64,000 bases of DNA, from the NCBI RefSeq assembly GCF_006384255.1, contig NZ_VCED01000001.1, positions 310,001-374,000 of the forward strand, in the 5' to 3' direction. Of the stretch, positions 30,098 to 41,140 are shown piece by piece. Both the position numbers and the translations under genes were made by a program. Position 1 is the stretch's first letter; the number at the start of each line of letters is the position of its first letter. The notes beneath the pieces are model-generated. The model was not told the origin of the DNA. It made no database searches and saw nothing but the letters and a program-made list of their open reading frames with translations. This stretch comes from Haemophilus seminalis. Lineage in GTDB: Bacteria > Pseudomonadota > Gammaproteobacteria > Enterobacterales > Pasteurellaceae.

Positions 30098-30679
30098 TTA
30101 GTTTAGATATTTGAAAACTTTAATTACTTTTTTCACGCCACTGATTTTACTCGCAATGTCTGCGGCCGCATCAGCTTGGGCGTGTGTCAGGGTACCAAGT
30201 AGGAAAACTTCTCCATTTTCGCTAATAACTTTAACATCGGTTGCTTTAACTCGACCATCGACTAACATTTTTGATTTGACTTGCGTAGTAATCCAACTGT
30301 CTTTGCTGATTTGTGCAAAAGAGATTTTCGGGCCAATAGTCAGTTCGTTATAAATATCATTGACACCTTCAACGCCTTTTGCAAGATCTGCGGCTGTTTC
30401 TTTTACGCCACTATTGGGAACTTGACCGATTAAAAGTACTCGATCATTGTAAGACACTGCATTTACACGACCTTCAGTTTTGATTTGAGCATCTTTTTCA
30501 ACGGCATTTTCTACTTTGAATTCGAGTGTTTCGTCATCTACTTGTGTGCCTGCTGTTCGAGGATCAGTACCTACTTTAGCCGCTGCGGCGCCACCACCTA
30601 GAGCGGCAACGATACAACCTTGTAAAAAGAATGTTGTGCTAAGCACGATAGCCAGTTTTTTTAACGGGGATAATGTCAT
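30098..30679 (-). CDS. dolP: Dual BON-domain outer-membrane lipoprotein DolP (YraP)
   Basis: 193 aa. Lipobox LQGC after a hydrophobic N terminus. Two BON domains are visible (about 45-115 and 120-190: VNAVSYNDRVLLIGQVPNSG... and VKVISENGEVFLLGTLTHAQADAA). DolP supports outer-membrane integrity and BAM function. It follows diaA on the same strand, as in the E. coli rsmI-lpoA-yraN-diaA-dolP neighbourhood. Confidence 0.92.
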   Translation of the reverse strand: MTLSPLKKLAIVLSTTFFLQGCIVAALGGGAAAAKVGTDPRTAGTQVDDETLEFKVENAVEKDAQIKTEGRVNAVSYNDRVLLIGQVPNSGVKETAADLAKGVEGVNDIYNELTIGPKISFAQISKDSWITTQVKSKMLVDGRVKATDVKVISENGEVFLLGTLTHAQADAAADIASKISGVKKVIKVFKYLN

Positions 30680-30735
30680 AATTAACTCCTTTTGAGATTA
30701 AATTACTGCTAGTTTGAAATTGATTTATTGTGCTG

Positions 30736-31323
30736 TCAAGCACTTGGGAACAACGTATGGTCAACTAATTCACAAAGGGCATTGATAACAAAAAGATGGT
30801 TTTCTAAGACCCGACTTTCTTTGGTTGCTGGAATCGATATTTCTAAATCACTATCAGCTAAAATTCCTTGAATTGCATCGTTATTAGAACCAGTGAGTGC
30901 AATGACATTAATTTCTTTATTTACTGCATGAGAAATAGTGTTTAGTACAATTTTTTCTGTTCCCAAAGGTGCAAAAGCAATAAGTAAGTCGCCTGGTTTG
31001 GCAACGGCATTAAATTGATGACAATACAATTCCTCAGGCGAGTGTTCAAAAACAAGAGAAGAACCCACCGCACTTTCTAAACTTAAGAGCACAGAGGGAA
31101 AACTCGGTCTTGCTAAATCGTATCGATTAAGTAAGTTAGATACGAGAAATTGCGCATTGGCATAAGAGCGCGACACGCCACAAGCGATCACTTTATTTCC
31201 ACCTAGCAAACATTGCATCACCATTTGGGTAGCGTTAGCAATATTTTCCGAAAGCATACTGGATGCAGCAATTTGAATTTGAATACTTTCGCTATAAATA
31301 TCTTTTACTTTTTGTAACATCAT
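30736..31323 (-). CDS. diaA: DnaA initiator-associating protein DiaA
   Basis: 195 aa SIS-domain protein related to GmhA. DiaA binds DnaA and promotes ordered initiation at oriC. The SIS core is seen in ACGVSRSYANAQFLVSNLLNRY and AKPGDLLIAFAPLGTEKIVLNTI. It sits between yraN and dolP, supporting DiaA rather than a sugar isomerase. Confidence 0.9.
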   Translation of the reverse strand: MMLQKVKDIYSESIQIQIAASSMLSENIANATQMVMQCLLGGNKVIACGVSRSYANAQFLVSNLLNRYDLARPSFPSVLLSLESAVGSSLVFEHSPEELYCHQFNAVAKPGDLLIAFAPLGTEKIVLNTISHAVNKEINVIALTGSNNDAIQGILADSDLEISIPATKESRVLENHLFVINALCELVDHTLFPSA

Positions 31324-31332
31324 AAAAAGCCA

Positions 31333-31692
31333 TTAATCGAGAAAATTAGGAATCCATTGAATATCTTGGGGCGTTTTGCCAAAGGCGATTAAATCAAAAC
31401 GACAATTGGCATCTTCTAAGCTCATATTTTGTTTTGCAAGCCATAAATTTGCCGCATCCAACCATTTTTGTTGTTTTTGCCAATCTACACTTTCTATCGC
31501 CGAGCCAAAGGTATGATTAGAACGCTGGCGAACTTCAACAAAAACGATGGTTCCTTTATCATTCATAATAAGATCAAGTTCACCACATTTGAAATTTTGA
31601 TTAGCTGCAATAAATTTTAAGCCTTTTGATTCTAAAAAAAGGCGAGCTTGATGCTCAAAGCTCGCCCCTTGTTGACGTTTTAAAGAAAACAT
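31333..31692 (-). CDS. yraN: YraN/UPF0102-family endonuclease-fold protein
   Basis: 119 aa from [13 protein letters not shown]. The ATG overlaps the lpoA stop by one base (TAATG). The PD-(D/E)XK-like core is present: [39 protein letters not shown]. The cellular role is unsettled. Confidence 0.87.
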   Translation of the reverse strand: MFSLKRQQGASFEHQARLFLESKGLKFIAANQNFKCGELDLIMNDKGTIVFVEVRQRSNHTFGSAIESVDWQKQQKWLDAANLWLAKQNMSLEDANCRFDLIAFGKTPQDIQWIPNFLD

Positions 31693-33419
31693 TAGTTTGC
31701 GACCGGTACAACTGCACCATTTTGATATTGATACCAAGTCATATCGCGTTCAACATTACAATTTGTACCCGCACTTAAAATGCCGGTTAAACCACTTAAG
31801 CGATATCCTGGTACTTGGCGCAATTCATTAAATTGATTGATGAGTAACCAAGCATCCGCCCCCATTGCATATAAACGCATTAATTGATATTCACCGCCAG
31901 TTGTTTTAGCGAGTTTTTGATATTGTGGTGAATTGGTTTCTTTAAAAAATGGAATATCGCTAAATTGAACACCATTCATTTGAGCGACAAACTCAGGATT
32001 GCTGCTTGTGGCATTGGAGCTTGAGCGTGAGCTCGCATAAATACGTAAATTTGGTGCACTATTCGTTAAATAGCCTTTCATTTCGACCAGTTCATCTGGA
32101 TTGGCGACCACATAAAGTGCGGTTGTATTTTCACCATTTTGTTGTAAAAAGTAGGTGACATCAGCAGGTAGATTATAATAACGAACATTCGCATCGACAC
32201 CAGCAAGTTGTTGCCAACGTACGTTAAAGGCATTACCTACTCGTTGCCCTAAATCATTTTGTGGCATTGCAACCAGTGGACTACGAATTCCATCATTCCA
32301 CATTTTATTGGCTGCTGACTCTGCTTCATCTTCTGGTGAAAGTCCATAATAGCAAAGTTGAGCAATTGCACGAGAATTTGGTGTAGCGTTTAATGCAAGC
32401 ACATCCATACCTTGAATTTGTGCTGGATCCGCCAAAATTACATCAAGATTTTGTTTTAGTAATGGACCCACTAACGTTTTAATCCCCGCTTGTTTCGCTT
32501 GCGCGATGATATCTTGTACAGAATTCATTGAGGTATCAAATACTTGCACGGGAATGGTTGAGTTACCTTTCGCATCGTTGAAACCCGATTGAATGGTGGT
32601 ACCAAGAATTTGTCCGTCACCACTTAATGGCAATAATAAACCAATTTGTGACACATTCGTTTGTTGGAAATTCAGCAATGTAAGCAATTCTTTAGGGAAC
32701 AAGGTTGCGGCTGCATGATTTGGATAAGCATTTTTCCAACTTTGTAATGCTTGGCTTAATTGAACGGGTTGACGAATATAATCATTGTAGGTTTTGATTA
32801 AGGTTAACCAACCACCTAAAGCTGCGTTGCCTTCATCTGAAGCATTATTGATTACGCCAGTATTTGATGAACGTAACAATGCCCAAGTTTTATCAACATT
32901 ATCTTGACGACGTTGTACATCTGTTAAATTTTCATCAATTTTTATCCGCGCTTTGACGGCCTCAATGATATCTTTTTGGTTTTCAGCAACAACCGCTAAG
33001 GTCTCGTAATAACGAGATTTTTGTGACGGGCTTAATTTATTTAAATCCAATGCACGTAATTGATTTTGAGCCACTTCATTGGCGTTTTTTGCAGCAGAAA
33101 TTCTCGCTTCAATTAATGCACGATCTAATTTTTGCGCATCATTTAATTCACCTAACTCACTTAATAAAGCTTCAGATTGTTCAACTTTATTTTCACTGAT
33201 TAATACGCGAGCCGTGAGCAATTTATAGGTTTGTTGATCTTCAAGTTCTTGTGCTTGTCCTAATTTATTCATATAAAATTCAGAACTTGCATTCGCATCT
33301 TGTTGTAAAGTTTGTGTAAAACTGCTGCCAAGTAGATTTGAACAGCCAGCTAAGGCCATTGACAATAAAATTGGCATTAAACGTTTTTTAAAACGTCCGC
33401 CTTGTAATAGAATAGACAT
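31692..33419 (-). CDS. lpoA: Penicillin-binding protein activator LpoA
   Basis: 575 aa from the ATG at 33419, which has GGAG 6 nt upstream. An open frame reaches 33443 but lacks such a site. Outer-membrane lipoprotein (lipobox LAGC) that activates PBP1A. An N-terminal TPR-like helical domain (to about 250) is followed by a periplasmic-binding-protein-like C domain ([28 protein letters not shown]). Divergent from rsmI. Confidence 0.94.
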   Translation of the reverse strand: MSILLQGGRFKKRLMPILLSMALAGCSNLLGSSFTQTLQQDANASSEFYMNKLGQAQELEDQQTYKLLTARVLISENKVEQSEALLSELGELNDAQKLDRALIEARISAAKNANEVAQNQLRALDLNKLSPSQKSRYYETLAVVAENQKDIIEAVKARIKIDENLTDVQRRQDNVDKTWALLRSSNTGVINNASDEGNAALGGWLTLIKTYNDYIRQPVQLSQALQSWKNAYPNHAAATLFPKELLTLLNFQQTNVSQIGLLLPLSGDGQILGTTIQSGFNDAKGNSTIPVQVFDTSMNSVQDIIAQAKQAGIKTLVGPLLKQNLDVILADPAQIQGMDVLALNATPNSRAIAQLCYYGLSPEDEAESAANKMWNDGIRSPLVAMPQNDLGQRVGNAFNVRWQQLAGVDANVRYYNLPADVTYFLQQNGENTTALYVVANPDELVEMKGYLTNSAPNLRIYASSRSSSNATSSNPEFVAQMNGVQFSDIPFFKETNSPQYQKLAKTTGGEYQLMRLYAMGADAWLLINQFNELRQVPGYRLSGLTGILSAGTNCNVERDMTWYQYQNGAVVPVAN

Positions 33420-33490
33420 TCTCGCTCCATTATGAACAGACAATAGTTGTGGTAGATCTTACTTATCTCATAACTTAAAAGCAAACAAAA

Positions 33491-34342
33491 ATGACTGATT
33501 TAACCGGAATTTTATACATTGTTGCCACACCGATTGGCAATTTACAGGATATTACCCAGCGTGCTTTAGATACTTTTACTCAAGTGGATTTAATTGCAGC
33601 AGAAGATACCCGTCATAGTGGCCTTTTATTAAGTCATTACGGTATCAAAAAGCCTTTTTTTGCTTTGCATGATCACAATGAACAAGAAAAAGCCCATATT
33701 TTGGTGGAAAAACTCAAGCAAGGTAGCCATATTGCTTTGATTTCTGATGCGGGGACGCCATTAATTAGTGATCCTGGTTTTCATTTAGTTCGTCAATGCC
33801 GTGAGGCAGGCATTCGCGTTGTTCCTTTGCCCGGTGCATGTGCGGCAATTACCGCACTTTGCGCATCGGGGATTGCTTCTGATAGATTTTGTTTTGAAGG
33901 TTTTTTACCAGCAAAAAGTAAAGCCCGCAAAGATAAATTAGAAAATATCGCAAAAGAAGACCGCACTTTGATTTTTTATGAATCCACTCACCGTATTTTA
34001 GATACGCTAGAAGATATGCAATCGGTGCTGGGGGAAGAACGATATATTGTGTTAGCCCGTGAAATTACTAAAACTTGGGAAATGATTACGGGGAATACAA
34101 TTAAAAATTTACGAGAATGGCTTTTAGAAGATCCCAATCGTACAAAAGGCGAGATGGTTTTGATTGTGGAAGGCAAACCAAAGTCTGACAATAACGATGA
34201 AATCTCCCCACAAGCGGTGAAGGCGCTTGAATTAATTGCAGAAGAATTACCGCTAAAAAAAGCGGCTGCTATTGTTGCTAAGTTGTATGGTTATAAGAAG
34301 AATGCTTTGTATCAATTTGGATTAGAGCATTTGGAAAAGTAA
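33491..34342 (+). CDS. rsmI: 16S rRNA 2'-O-ribose C1402 methyltransferase
   Basis: 283 aa. Tetrapyrrole-methylase fold: [15 protein letters not shown] at the N terminus, [24 protein letters not shown] and [16 protein letters not shown] for SAM binding. Methylates C1402 of 16S rRNA. Divergently transcribed from lpoA, as in E. coli. Confidence 0.95.
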   Translation: MTDLTGILYIVATPIGNLQDITQRALDTFTQVDLIAAEDTRHSGLLLSHYGIKKPFFALHDHNEQEKAHILVEKLKQGSHIALISDAGTPLISDPGFHLVRQCREAGIRVVPLPGACAAITALCASGIASDRFCFEGFLPAKSKARKDKLENIAKEDRTLIFYESTHRILDTLEDMQSVLGEERYIVLAREITKTWEMITGNTIKNLREWLLEDPNRTKGEMVLIVEGKPKSDNNDEISPQAVKALELIAEELPLKKAAAIVAKLYGYKKNALYQFGLEHLEK

Positions 34343-34444
34343 CCTCAAAATCAATCGCACTTTATTCATCCAATTTTAATCTGTGCTGTTGCACCAAACA
34401 GACACAAGTTCTTACAAGATATTTACTTTTAGACTGGAAAAAAT

Positions 34445-35893
34445 ATGTTAAACCAAGTTTCAAATACATTACTGACACCAAGTAATCTTTCAACTAAAGC
34501 ATTGCTCAATATTTTCGATATGATGTCGCATCGTAATATTGACTATGCTGATTTGTATTTTCAACTTAGCCAAGATGAAAGTTGGGTATTGGAAGATGGG
34601 ATTATAAAAGAAGGCGGTTTTCATATTGATCGTGGTGTTGGCGTGCGAGCAGTTTCTGGTGAGAAAACAGGCTTTGCTTATGCCGATCAAATTAATCTTG
34701 CTTCTTTGCAGCAATGTGCGGAGGCGGTAAAGGGAATTGCGCAAGTAAAACAGGGGAATTTGATTTCGCCATCTGCTTTTAATGTTGTAAATCCTATTAC
34801 TCGTTATGCAGCGATTAATCCTTTGGAAAGTTTGACTAAAGAGAAAAAAATTGAGCTATTACATTTAGTTGATCGTACAGCACGCGCAGAAGATCATCGC
34901 GTAACCCGCGTATCAGCAAGTCTTAGTTCCGTTTATGAAGAAATATTAGTCATGGCGACGGATGGTACGCTAGCTGCAGATATTCGTCCTTTAGTTCGCT
35001 TATCTATTTCTGTATTAGTAGAAGAAAATGGAAAACGTGAACGAGGCAGCTGTGGTTCTGGTGGGCGTTTCGGTTTAGATTGGTTCTTTGAAGTGATTGA
35101 TGGCGATATTAGAGCAGTACGATTTGCTAAAGAAGCGGTTCGTCAAGCTTTAGTAAACCTTAGTGCAGTTGCAGCACCAGCAGGATTAATGCCTGTTGTA
35201 TTAGGTGCTGGTTGGCCAGGTGTGCTGTTACATGAGGCTGTTGGGCATGGTTTAGAAGGTGATTTTAACCGTAAAGAAAGTTCACTTTTTACAGGCAAGA
35301 TTGGTGAACAAGTGACTTCACCGTTATGTACGATTGTGGATGATGGCACGATTGAAAATCGTCGAGGTTCATTAACTATTGATGATGAAGGTGTACCAAG
35401 TCAATGCAATGTACTCATCAAAGATGGGATCTTGCAAGGTTACATGCAAGATAAAATGAATGCCCGTTTGATGGGCGTCGCACCTACGGGGAATGGCCGT
35501 CGTGAGTCTTATGCCCATTTACCAATGCCTAGAATGACTAACACCTATATGCTTGCGGGCCAAAGTCAGTTTGATGATTTGATTACTTCTGTAGAACAGG
35601 GGATTTATGCACCGCACTTTGGTGGCGGTCAAGTGGATATTACGTCTGGTAAATTTGTATTTTCTACTTCAGAAGCTTATTTAATTGAAAAAGGAAAAAT
35701 CACGAAACCTGTGAAGGGCGCAACTTTAATCGGTAGCGGTATTGAAGTGATGCAAAAAATTTCTATGGTTGCAGATAAATCAGAACTCGATTTAGGTATC
35801 GGGGTTTGTGGAAAAGAGGGGCAAAGTGTGCCAGTCGGTGTTGGACAGCCCGCACTAAAAATTGATGAAATTACCGTTGGTGGTACAAATTAA
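34445..35893 (+). CDS. tldD: TldD, metalloprotease subunit of TldD/TldE
   Basis: 482 aa. TldD forms a heterodimeric Zn protease with TldE/PmbA, involved in peptide maturation and degradation. The metal site [11 protein letters not shown] is intact. The N-terminal [20 protein letters not shown] and the C-terminal [12 protein letters not shown] are typical. No tldE is adjacent. Confidence 0.95.
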   Translation: MLNQVSNTLLTPSNLSTKALLNIFDMMSHRNIDYADLYFQLSQDESWVLEDGIIKEGGFHIDRGVGVRAVSGEKTGFAYADQINLASLQQCAEAVKGIAQVKQGNLISPSAFNVVNPITRYAAINPLESLTKEKKIELLHLVDRTARAEDHRVTRVSASLSSVYEEILVMATDGTLAADIRPLVRLSISVLVEENGKRERGSCGSGGRFGLDWFFEVIDGDIRAVRFAKEAVRQALVNLSAVAAPAGLMPVVLGAGWPGVLLHEAVGHGLEGDFNRKESSLFTGKIGEQVTSPLCTIVDDGTIENRRGSLTIDDEGVPSQCNVLIKDGILQGYMQDKMNARLMGVAPTGNGRRESYAHLPMPRMTNTYMLAGQSQFDDLITSVEQGIYAPHFGGGQVDITSGKFVFSTSEAYLIEKGKITKPVKGATLIGSGIEVMQKISMVADKSELDLGIGVCGKEGQSVPVGVGQPALKIDEITVGGTN

Positions 35894-36014
35894 ACCAAAA
35901 TTGTGCAAAAGATCACAAAAATTCCATTAAAATTGGATTTTTACTGGCAATCTTATTCAAATTTTGATAGTCTCGGGCAGAATCTTATTTTATATCTTTT
36001 AATTATTTTAAATT

Positions 36015-36569
36015 ATGTTAAAAAGAATTTTAGTTATTATTGGTTTAGCGACACTCGCAACCGCTTGTTCTAATGGCCCACGAACGGCAAATCATCAGGT
36101 TATTTCAGAGAGTGATGATGCTCAATTAACGGGTTTGATTAGTAATTTAGAAAAAGGTAATAATCGTTCAGGGATTTTCCATAAAGTGAGAACAAACCGT
36201 TCATCAGCTTTAATGGGTGATAAGGCTTTAGCTGGTGTGTATAATGAATGGGTGGGAACCGCTTATCGTATGGGCGGTACAACTAAACGTGGTATTGATT
36301 GTTCTGCATTTATGCAAACGACTTTTTCTGAAGCATTTGGCATTGAGTTGCCTCGTTCTACGGCTGAACAACGTTATTTGGGTAAACAAATTAGTAAATC
36401 AGAGTTGAAAAAAGGCGATTTAGTTTTCTTCCGTAAAAATAACCATGTCGGTGTTTATATTGGTAACAACCAATTTATGCACGCAAGTACAGGGCAAGGT
36501 GTGACGATAAGTTCCCTTGATGAAGAATACTGGGCTAGAACTTACACTCAATCGCGCCGTATCATGTAA
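36015..36569 (+). CDS. NlpC/P60-family lipoprotein (MepS/NlpC-like peptidoglycan hydrolase)
   Basis: 184 aa. Lipobox ATAC at the end of the signal peptide. The Cys/His peptidase triad is present as C96 (GIDCSAFMQ), H144 (NNHVGVYIG) and H156 (FMHAST). Family members cleave D,D or gamma-D-Glu/DAP peptide bonds of peptidoglycan; the exact bond is not determined by sequence. Confidence 0.88.
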   Translation: MLKRILVIIGLATLATACSNGPRTANHQVISESDDAQLTGLISNLEKGNNRSGIFHKVRTNRSSALMGDKALAGVYNEWVGTAYRMGGTTKRGIDCSAFMQTTFSEAFGIELPRSTAEQRYLGKQISKSELKKGDLVFFRKNNHVGVYIGNNQFMHASTGQGVTISSLDEEYWARTYTQSRRIM

Positions 36570-36579
36570 TGAAAAAGAA

Positions 36580-36605
36580 AACCGAACATTAAGTTCGGTT
36601 TTTTG
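36580..36605 (+). terminator. Intrinsic terminator
   Basis: AACCGAAC (36580-36587), loop ATTAA, GTTCGGTT (36593-36600), then TTTT. A-rich on the left, so it may also work for the fbp side. Confidence 0.8.
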
Positions 36606-36650
36606 ATCGGTTTATTGATAAAAATCCCCTCTTTAGTCTAGGGGGGGTTA

Positions 36651-37652
36651 TTATTCTTTAAATTCTACCATCATTTCTTGCGCTTTTTTCACCATATCTT
36701 CTGAACCAACAAATAATGGAATACGCTCATGAAGTGCGGTTGGTTCGATATCTAAAATTCGACGATAACCATCTGTTGCTACACCGCCCGCTTGCTCTGC
36801 TAAAAATGCGATTGGATTGCCTTCATATAATAAACGGAGTTTTCCATTTGGATAGTTGGTTGCACTTGGGTAAATATAAATGCCGCCTTTTAATAAGTTG
36901 CGGTGGAAATCTGCTACAAGTGAACCAATATAGCGAGAGGCGTAAGGACGATGAGTCGCTTTATCTTCTTCTTGGCAATATTTAATATATTTTTTCACAC
37001 CTTGTGGGAATTTGAGGTATTGCCCTTCATTGATGGAATAAATGCGGCCAGTTTTTGGCATTTGCATATTTTCGTGTGATAGACAGAATGTACCGATTGA
37101 TGGGTCATAAGTAAAACCATTAACCCCATTACCAGTGGTATATACCAACATAGTTGATGAACCGTAAACAATATAACCCGCGGCAACTTGTTTATTCCCT
37201 GGTTGTAAGAAATCTTCTAAGGTGACTGGAGTGCCAATTGGAGATACACGACGGTAAATAGAGAAAATTGTACCGACGGATACGTTTACATCAATATTTG
37301 AAGAACCATCAAGGGGATCCGTTAAAATAATGTATTTGGCATTGCGTCCACGTTCCGTATCAAATGCGATAAAACTTTCTTCTTCTTCAGATGCAAAACC
37401 AGCCACTTCTTCGCGTGCCATTAATGCCGCTTTCATCGTGTTATGGGCGAATAAATCAAGTTTCATCTGACTTTCGCCTTGTACGTTTTCAACACCTGAT
37501 TGGCCGAGAATATTTGTTAAGCCCGCTTTATTAATATCTCGGTGAATAATTTTCGCTAAAAGACGAATTGACGACAAAATACCGCTCAATTCCCCTTTTG
37601 CATTTGGATATTCTGCTTGGCGTTCAACGATAAATTCACTCAATGTTTTCAT
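36651..37652 (-). CDS. fbp: Fructose-1,6-bisphosphatase class I
   Basis: 333 aa. Gluconeogenic hydrolysis of fructose-1,6-bisphosphate. The metal site [12 protein letters not shown] and the [20 protein letters not shown] block are intact. Monocistronic, convergent with the NlpC/P60 gene. Confidence 0.96.
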   Translation of the reverse strand: MKTLSEFIVERQAEYPNAKGELSGILSSIRLLAKIIHRDINKAGLTNILGQSGVENVQGESQMKLDLFAHNTMKAALMAREEVAGFASEEEESFIAFDTERGRNAKYIILTDPLDGSSNIDVNVSVGTIFSIYRRVSPIGTPVTLEDFLQPGNKQVAAGYIVYGSSTMLVYTTGNGVNGFTYDPSIGTFCLSHENMQMPKTGRIYSINEGQYLKFPQGVKKYIKYCQEEDKATHRPYASRYIGSLVADFHRNLLKGGIYIYPSATNYPNGKLRLLYEGNPIAFLAEQAGGVATDGYRRILDIEPTALHERIPLFVGSEDMVKKAQEMMVEFKE

Positions 37653-37802
37653 AATTTTCCTTTTAGTTTTTCACAATACGTTGATTAATTATAGGGAATT
37701 TGGAGTGTAAACTCTAATGATAGATTATCAGAATGAGATCTTTATCACAAAAATTTCACATTAATTGTTGTAATTTTTAGAAGCTATCACTTATTTGTTA
37801 AT

Positions 37803-37896
37803 TCATATTGGAGCCATTTTTTTGAATTGGCGTGCCGAATAAACTTCAGTTGCCATAATTGCAGCTAATAAAAATCCTCCAAAATTACCAGCACTT
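37803..37896 (-). pseudogene. C-terminal tail of a lost membrane-protein gene
   Basis: Read on the minus strand, this encodes about 30 residues (SAGNFGGFLLAAIMATEVYS then ARQFKKMAPI) ending at TGA 37803-37805, with an in-frame stop just upstream and no start. It looks like the last hydrophobic helix and tail of a transporter, cut off at about 37,890. The assignment rests on reading-frame quality only. Confidence 0.3.
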
Positions 37897-37977
37897 TTCT
37901 ATTTTGTTCTTTTTGTTATCTAAAACTTACAAAATTTCATCGTGTTTTGCTTAAATAAACTACAATCTGCGGTCTAA

Positions 37978-39342
37978 AAATGGAGCAAACAAGACACAGA
38001 TAGTAAAGTTACTTACGCAACTAAAGACGATGTTCAATTCAATACCGTACAGTTTGGTGGTGATAAAGGGCCTAAGATTTCATCTACTGCAGAGGGTAAC
38101 ATCAATGTAAGTGGTCCGGATGGTAAAGTACCAACTAAGATTACTGGGGTTGCTGCGGGTGATATTTCACCAAATAGCACTGATGCGGTAAATGGTGCGC
38201 AAATTTATGCATTAAGTCGTGGTAACGTGCCTGAAGTGAAAAATATTACAGCAACAGTAACTAACCCAGATGGTTCAAAAACGACTAAAGAGTACAAAGA
38301 TATTATTGTTGATAAGGATGGTACACCAATCTTGAAGACCTATAACGTACAAGGTCAGAAAGAAATTATCACTAACTCTGTTGTTGAAGCAGTCCATAAT
38401 ATGAATGAGCAAGGTATTAAGTTCTTCCACTCTAATGATGGTGTAGATCGTCCTAAAGTGGAAACGGAGAATGACTTTGACTCAAGTGCAAGTGGTAAAT
38501 TTGCGACAGCAATTGGTTCTCGCTCAAAAGCAGATGGAACAAATGCAGTAGCAATAGGTTTCAATTCTGTTGTAACGGGTAATGATTCAATCAGTATTGG
38601 TACAGGTAACCGCGTGACCGGTAATAATTCTGGTGCATTTGGTGATCCAAGTATTATTAATGGTAACAGTAGTTACTCAGTGGGTAACAATAATACTGTT
38701 GCAACAAATGATACGTTTGTATTAGGTAATGAAGTAAAACACATTGTGGAAAATTCAGTTATCTTAGGAACTAAATCAACTGCAACAGCTGGTGATGGTT
38801 CTGCAACAGCTACTTTAAATAACATCAAACAAGATGGCACTAGAGGTACAAGCATAACAGCAGGCTCAAAAGGTACTGTGAAACAAGCTATCGTAGGCAA
38901 TATGGTTTACGGCGGTTTTGAAGGTGCAACTGCTGATGGCGTAGTTTCTGTTGGTGCAGCAGGTAATGAGCGTCGTATTCAAAACGTAGCGGCAGGTGAA
39001 ATTTCTGCAACTTCAACGGATGCGATTAACGGTAGTCAGTTGTACTCAGTGGCTCAAGGCGTAGGTAACCGTATTAATAACTTACAAGGCCAAATTAATA
39101 AATTAGGCAAACGTATGAATGCAGGTGTAGCGGGTGCAATGGCAGCAGCTAACTTAATGCAACCTCATAAACCAGGACAATCAGCTGCGATGGCTGCTAT
39201 AGGTCAACATCATGGTGAGGCAGCGGTAGCCGTAGGGTATTCACGTATTTCTGATAATGGTAAATATGGTGTGAAATTATCAGTAGGCGCAAATACTCAA
39301 GGACAATTAAGTACTGGTGCTGGTGTATCTTATTTCTGGTAA
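37978..39342 (+). pseudogene. 5'-truncated trimeric autotransporter adhesin (YadA/Hia-like)
   Basis: The frame is open from the codon after TAA 37975-37977 and has no start codon or signal peptide. The first possible start is GTG at 38227. About 454 codons encode a neck/stalk (GVAAGDISPNSTDAVNGAQIYA), YadA-type head repeats (FATAIGSRSKADGTNAVAIG..., SISIGTGNRVTGNNSGAFG) and a complete C-terminal beta-barrel anchor (RMNAGVAGAMAAANL ... GAGVSYFW). Without its N terminus it cannot be exported as such. It is probably a remnant or a recombination donor for a full-length adhesin elsewhere. Confidence 0.75.
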
Positions 39343-39365
39343 TTATTGCCTATAAATAACGTTAG

Positions 39366-39396
39366 GCCTCCGTTAATACGGAGGCTTATTTTTATC
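39366..39396 (+). terminator. Terminator after the adhesin fragment
   Basis: GCCTCCGT (39366-39373), loop TAAT, ACGGAGGC (39378-39385), followed by TTATTTTTA. Confidence 0.8.
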
Positions 39397-39439
39397 TTGA
39401 AATAAGTAAGATTTTATCGTCAATAAAAACTTGATAAAA

Positions 39440-39482
39440 AAATACCGCACTTTGATTGTTCATCTAAGTGCGGTATTTTTGC
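39440..39482. terminator. Paired-uptake-signal hairpin
   Basis: AAATACCGCACTT (39440-39452) and AAGTGCGGTATTT (39466-39478), a 13-bp inverted pair followed by TT. A possible 70-aa frame across it is judged spurious. Confidence 0.65.
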
Positions 39483-39850
39483 CTACTTTATTTAGCCATG
39501 TCTACTTTATTCCAACGTTACATACACAAATTTTCGTTTATCCTGTACGGTTGATCTTGTGTTTAATTTTACTTTTAATAGGCGATTTTTTCAGTTTTTC
39601 GATTAAATCTGTTTCTGAAAGGTTTTATTATAGGGCTTCTTAGTGATGAGCGAATAAAATGCTATGTTATCGTTGGAATAAATAGATATTAATTAGATAA
39701 ATAATTTGTTAATAATTAAAATCAAATAGTTGGCTATTTCCATCATATAGTGTGTAAATCATCGCATACTTAAATCTAAAATTTCACTTTTTATTCATCG
39801 TAGATATGGTAGAAAATTATCTGAAGGCGAGAAATTTATAGTCCATTTAA
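39483..39850. other. Intergenic stretch with no gene seen
   Basis: About 370 bp of AT-rich sequence with only short frames and no ribosome sites. It lies between the adhesin fragment and the DedA gene and may be the residue of a deletion or rearrangement. Confidence 0.5.
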
Positions 39851-39851
39851 A

Positions 39852-39897
39852 TAAAAAGAGCGATTAAAAAACACAGAATTTTTTAACCGCTCTTTTA
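39852..39897 (-). terminator. Terminator of the DedA gene
   Basis: On the minus strand AAAAGAGCGGTTAAAAAA pairs with TTTTTTAATCGCTCTTTT (one G-T wobble), running into TTATTT. Confidence 0.75.
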
Positions 39898-39911
39898 TTT
39901 GATTACTATGC

Positions 39912-40508
39912 TTATTTTTTTGATTTTTTCCATTTCCAGAACAGAAATAGGGCAAGTAAAGCGATAAGCACATAAATCACCATTTGACCTTTTTGGATTT
40001 GAGCATGTAACCAGTCTAAATTTTTTGCACCAAGTTCGCCTAAATAAACCCAAATTGGCACAGAAATAATAGCAGCACAGAAATCAATTAAGGCAAAACG
40101 TGTGTAACTTACACGGCGAGTAATGCCAGAGACCATATAAATTGGAGCACGCAAACCTGGTAAAAAACGTGCGACAAATAACACTCGGTTGCCATATTGG
40201 CTGAATTTTTCACGCACCATTCTTAAACGTTGTAATGTCACGATTTTACGCATTGGGCGAAAACGTAAAATTTTTGTGCCATAAATACGACCAAGCCAAT
40301 ACATGGTGGAGTCACCCGCAAGCACGCCAATCATACTGACGAGTAACATTAAATGTGAATTAACACTTTCAGGATAAAGTCCCGCAATAACACCACCAGA
40401 AACCAAGGTGATATCTTCTGGAATCGGCACACCAAATCCGCAAATAATTAAAACAAAAAGAACAGCCCAATAGCCGTACTCAGTAAAAAATCCAATCAGA
40501 AATTCCAT
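39912..40508 (-). CDS. DedA/SNARE-associated family inner-membrane protein
   Basis: 198 aa with four to five hydrophobic segments. Family features seen: GFGVPIPEDITLVSGG, GVLAGDSTMYWLGRIYG, and FVARFLPGLRAPIYMVSG. DedA proteins act in the inner membrane, and several flip polyprenyl phosphate or phospholipids. The specific function here is not determined. Confidence 0.88.
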   Translation of the reverse strand: MEFLIGFFTEYGYWAVLFVLIICGFGVPIPEDITLVSGGVIAGLYPESVNSHLMLLVSMIGVLAGDSTMYWLGRIYGTKILRFRPMRKIVTLQRLRMVREKFSQYGNRVLFVARFLPGLRAPIYMVSGITRRVSYTRFALIDFCAAIISVPIWVYLGELGAKNLDWLHAQIQKGQMVIYVLIALLALFLFWKWKKSKK

Positions 40509-40593
40509 AATCTTCCTACTTTATTTTTTTATAAATATCGTAAAAAACTGCTAAGCATTCTAATCTTTTCAGGGTAAAAAGCCTAGAAAAAGT

Positions 40594-40622
40594 TTGCTTT
40601 GAAAAGAGGGATATTCTATAAT
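40594..40622 (+). promoter_or_regulatory. rplY promoter
   Basis: -35 TTGCTT (40594-40599), 17-bp spacer, -10 TATAAT (40617-40622). Confidence 0.7.
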
Positions 40623-40629
40623 TCGCCGT

Positions 40630-40699
40630 CTCAAAGTATAGCTCAATGCTTGTCTTTGAGAGCAATATTTGGAAAATTGCTGGGTCGCCTGCAATTTTC
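40630..40699 (+). promoter_or_regulatory. Structured rplY leader
   Basis: Two hairpins lie in the 5' leader: CTCAAAG/CTTTGAG (40630-40636 with 40654-40660) and a perfect 9-bp GAAAATTGC/GCAATTTTC (40672-40680 with 40691-40699) over a 10-nt loop. Autogenous control of L25 through its leader has been described in gammaproteobacteria; the role here is inferred. Confidence 0.55.
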
Positions 40700-40733
40700 T
40701 TTCTTTTAACATTAATTTAAAGAGAACATTAAA

Positions 40734-41021
40734 ATGGCATTTAAATTTAACGCTGAAGTTCGTACAGCGCAAGGTAAGGGTGCGAGCCGCCGCCTGCGTC
40801 ACAATGGTCAAATCCCTGCAATCGTTTATGGTGGCAGCGAAGAGCCAGTTTCAATCATCTTAAACCATGATGAATTAAACAACGCGCAAGCTCATGAATC
40901 TTTCTATTCTGAAGTGATTACTTTAGTGATCGGTGGTAAAGAAGTTGCAGTTAAAGTACAAGCAATGCAACGTCACCCATTCAAACCAAAATTGGTTCAC
41001 ATTGACTTCAAAAGAGCATAA
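40734..41021 (+). CDS. rplY: 50S ribosomal protein L25
   Basis: 95 aa short-form L25, the 5S rRNA-binding protein. [34 protein letters not shown] and the C-terminal [14 protein letters not shown] are characteristic. It is the last host gene before the prophage integrase, so the left attachment site should lie between its stop and 41170. Confidence 0.97.
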   Translation: MAFKFNAEVRTAQGKGASRRLRHNGQIPAIVYGGSEEPVSIILNHDELNNAQAHESFYSEVITLVIGGKEVAVKVQAMQRHPFKPKLVHIDFKRA

Positions 41022-41140
41022 TCCAGTATTTACGCTATCTAAAGTCAATTTTAATTCCGAAACCTTTTCTTATTTTTAGGTTTTAAATTTTAATAAAATC
41101 AATGAGTTTCAAAAACGTTTCGGAACGTGATTTGTGACAA

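Noticed and set aside
31693-31737. Longer yraN start upstream of 31692
   Set aside because: The extension lies inside lpoA; the TAATG-coupled start at 31692 matches the family's N terminus.
39431-39643. 70-aa hydrophobic ORF after the adhesin fragment
   Set aside because: It runs through a paired-uptake-signal hairpin and has no ribosome site.
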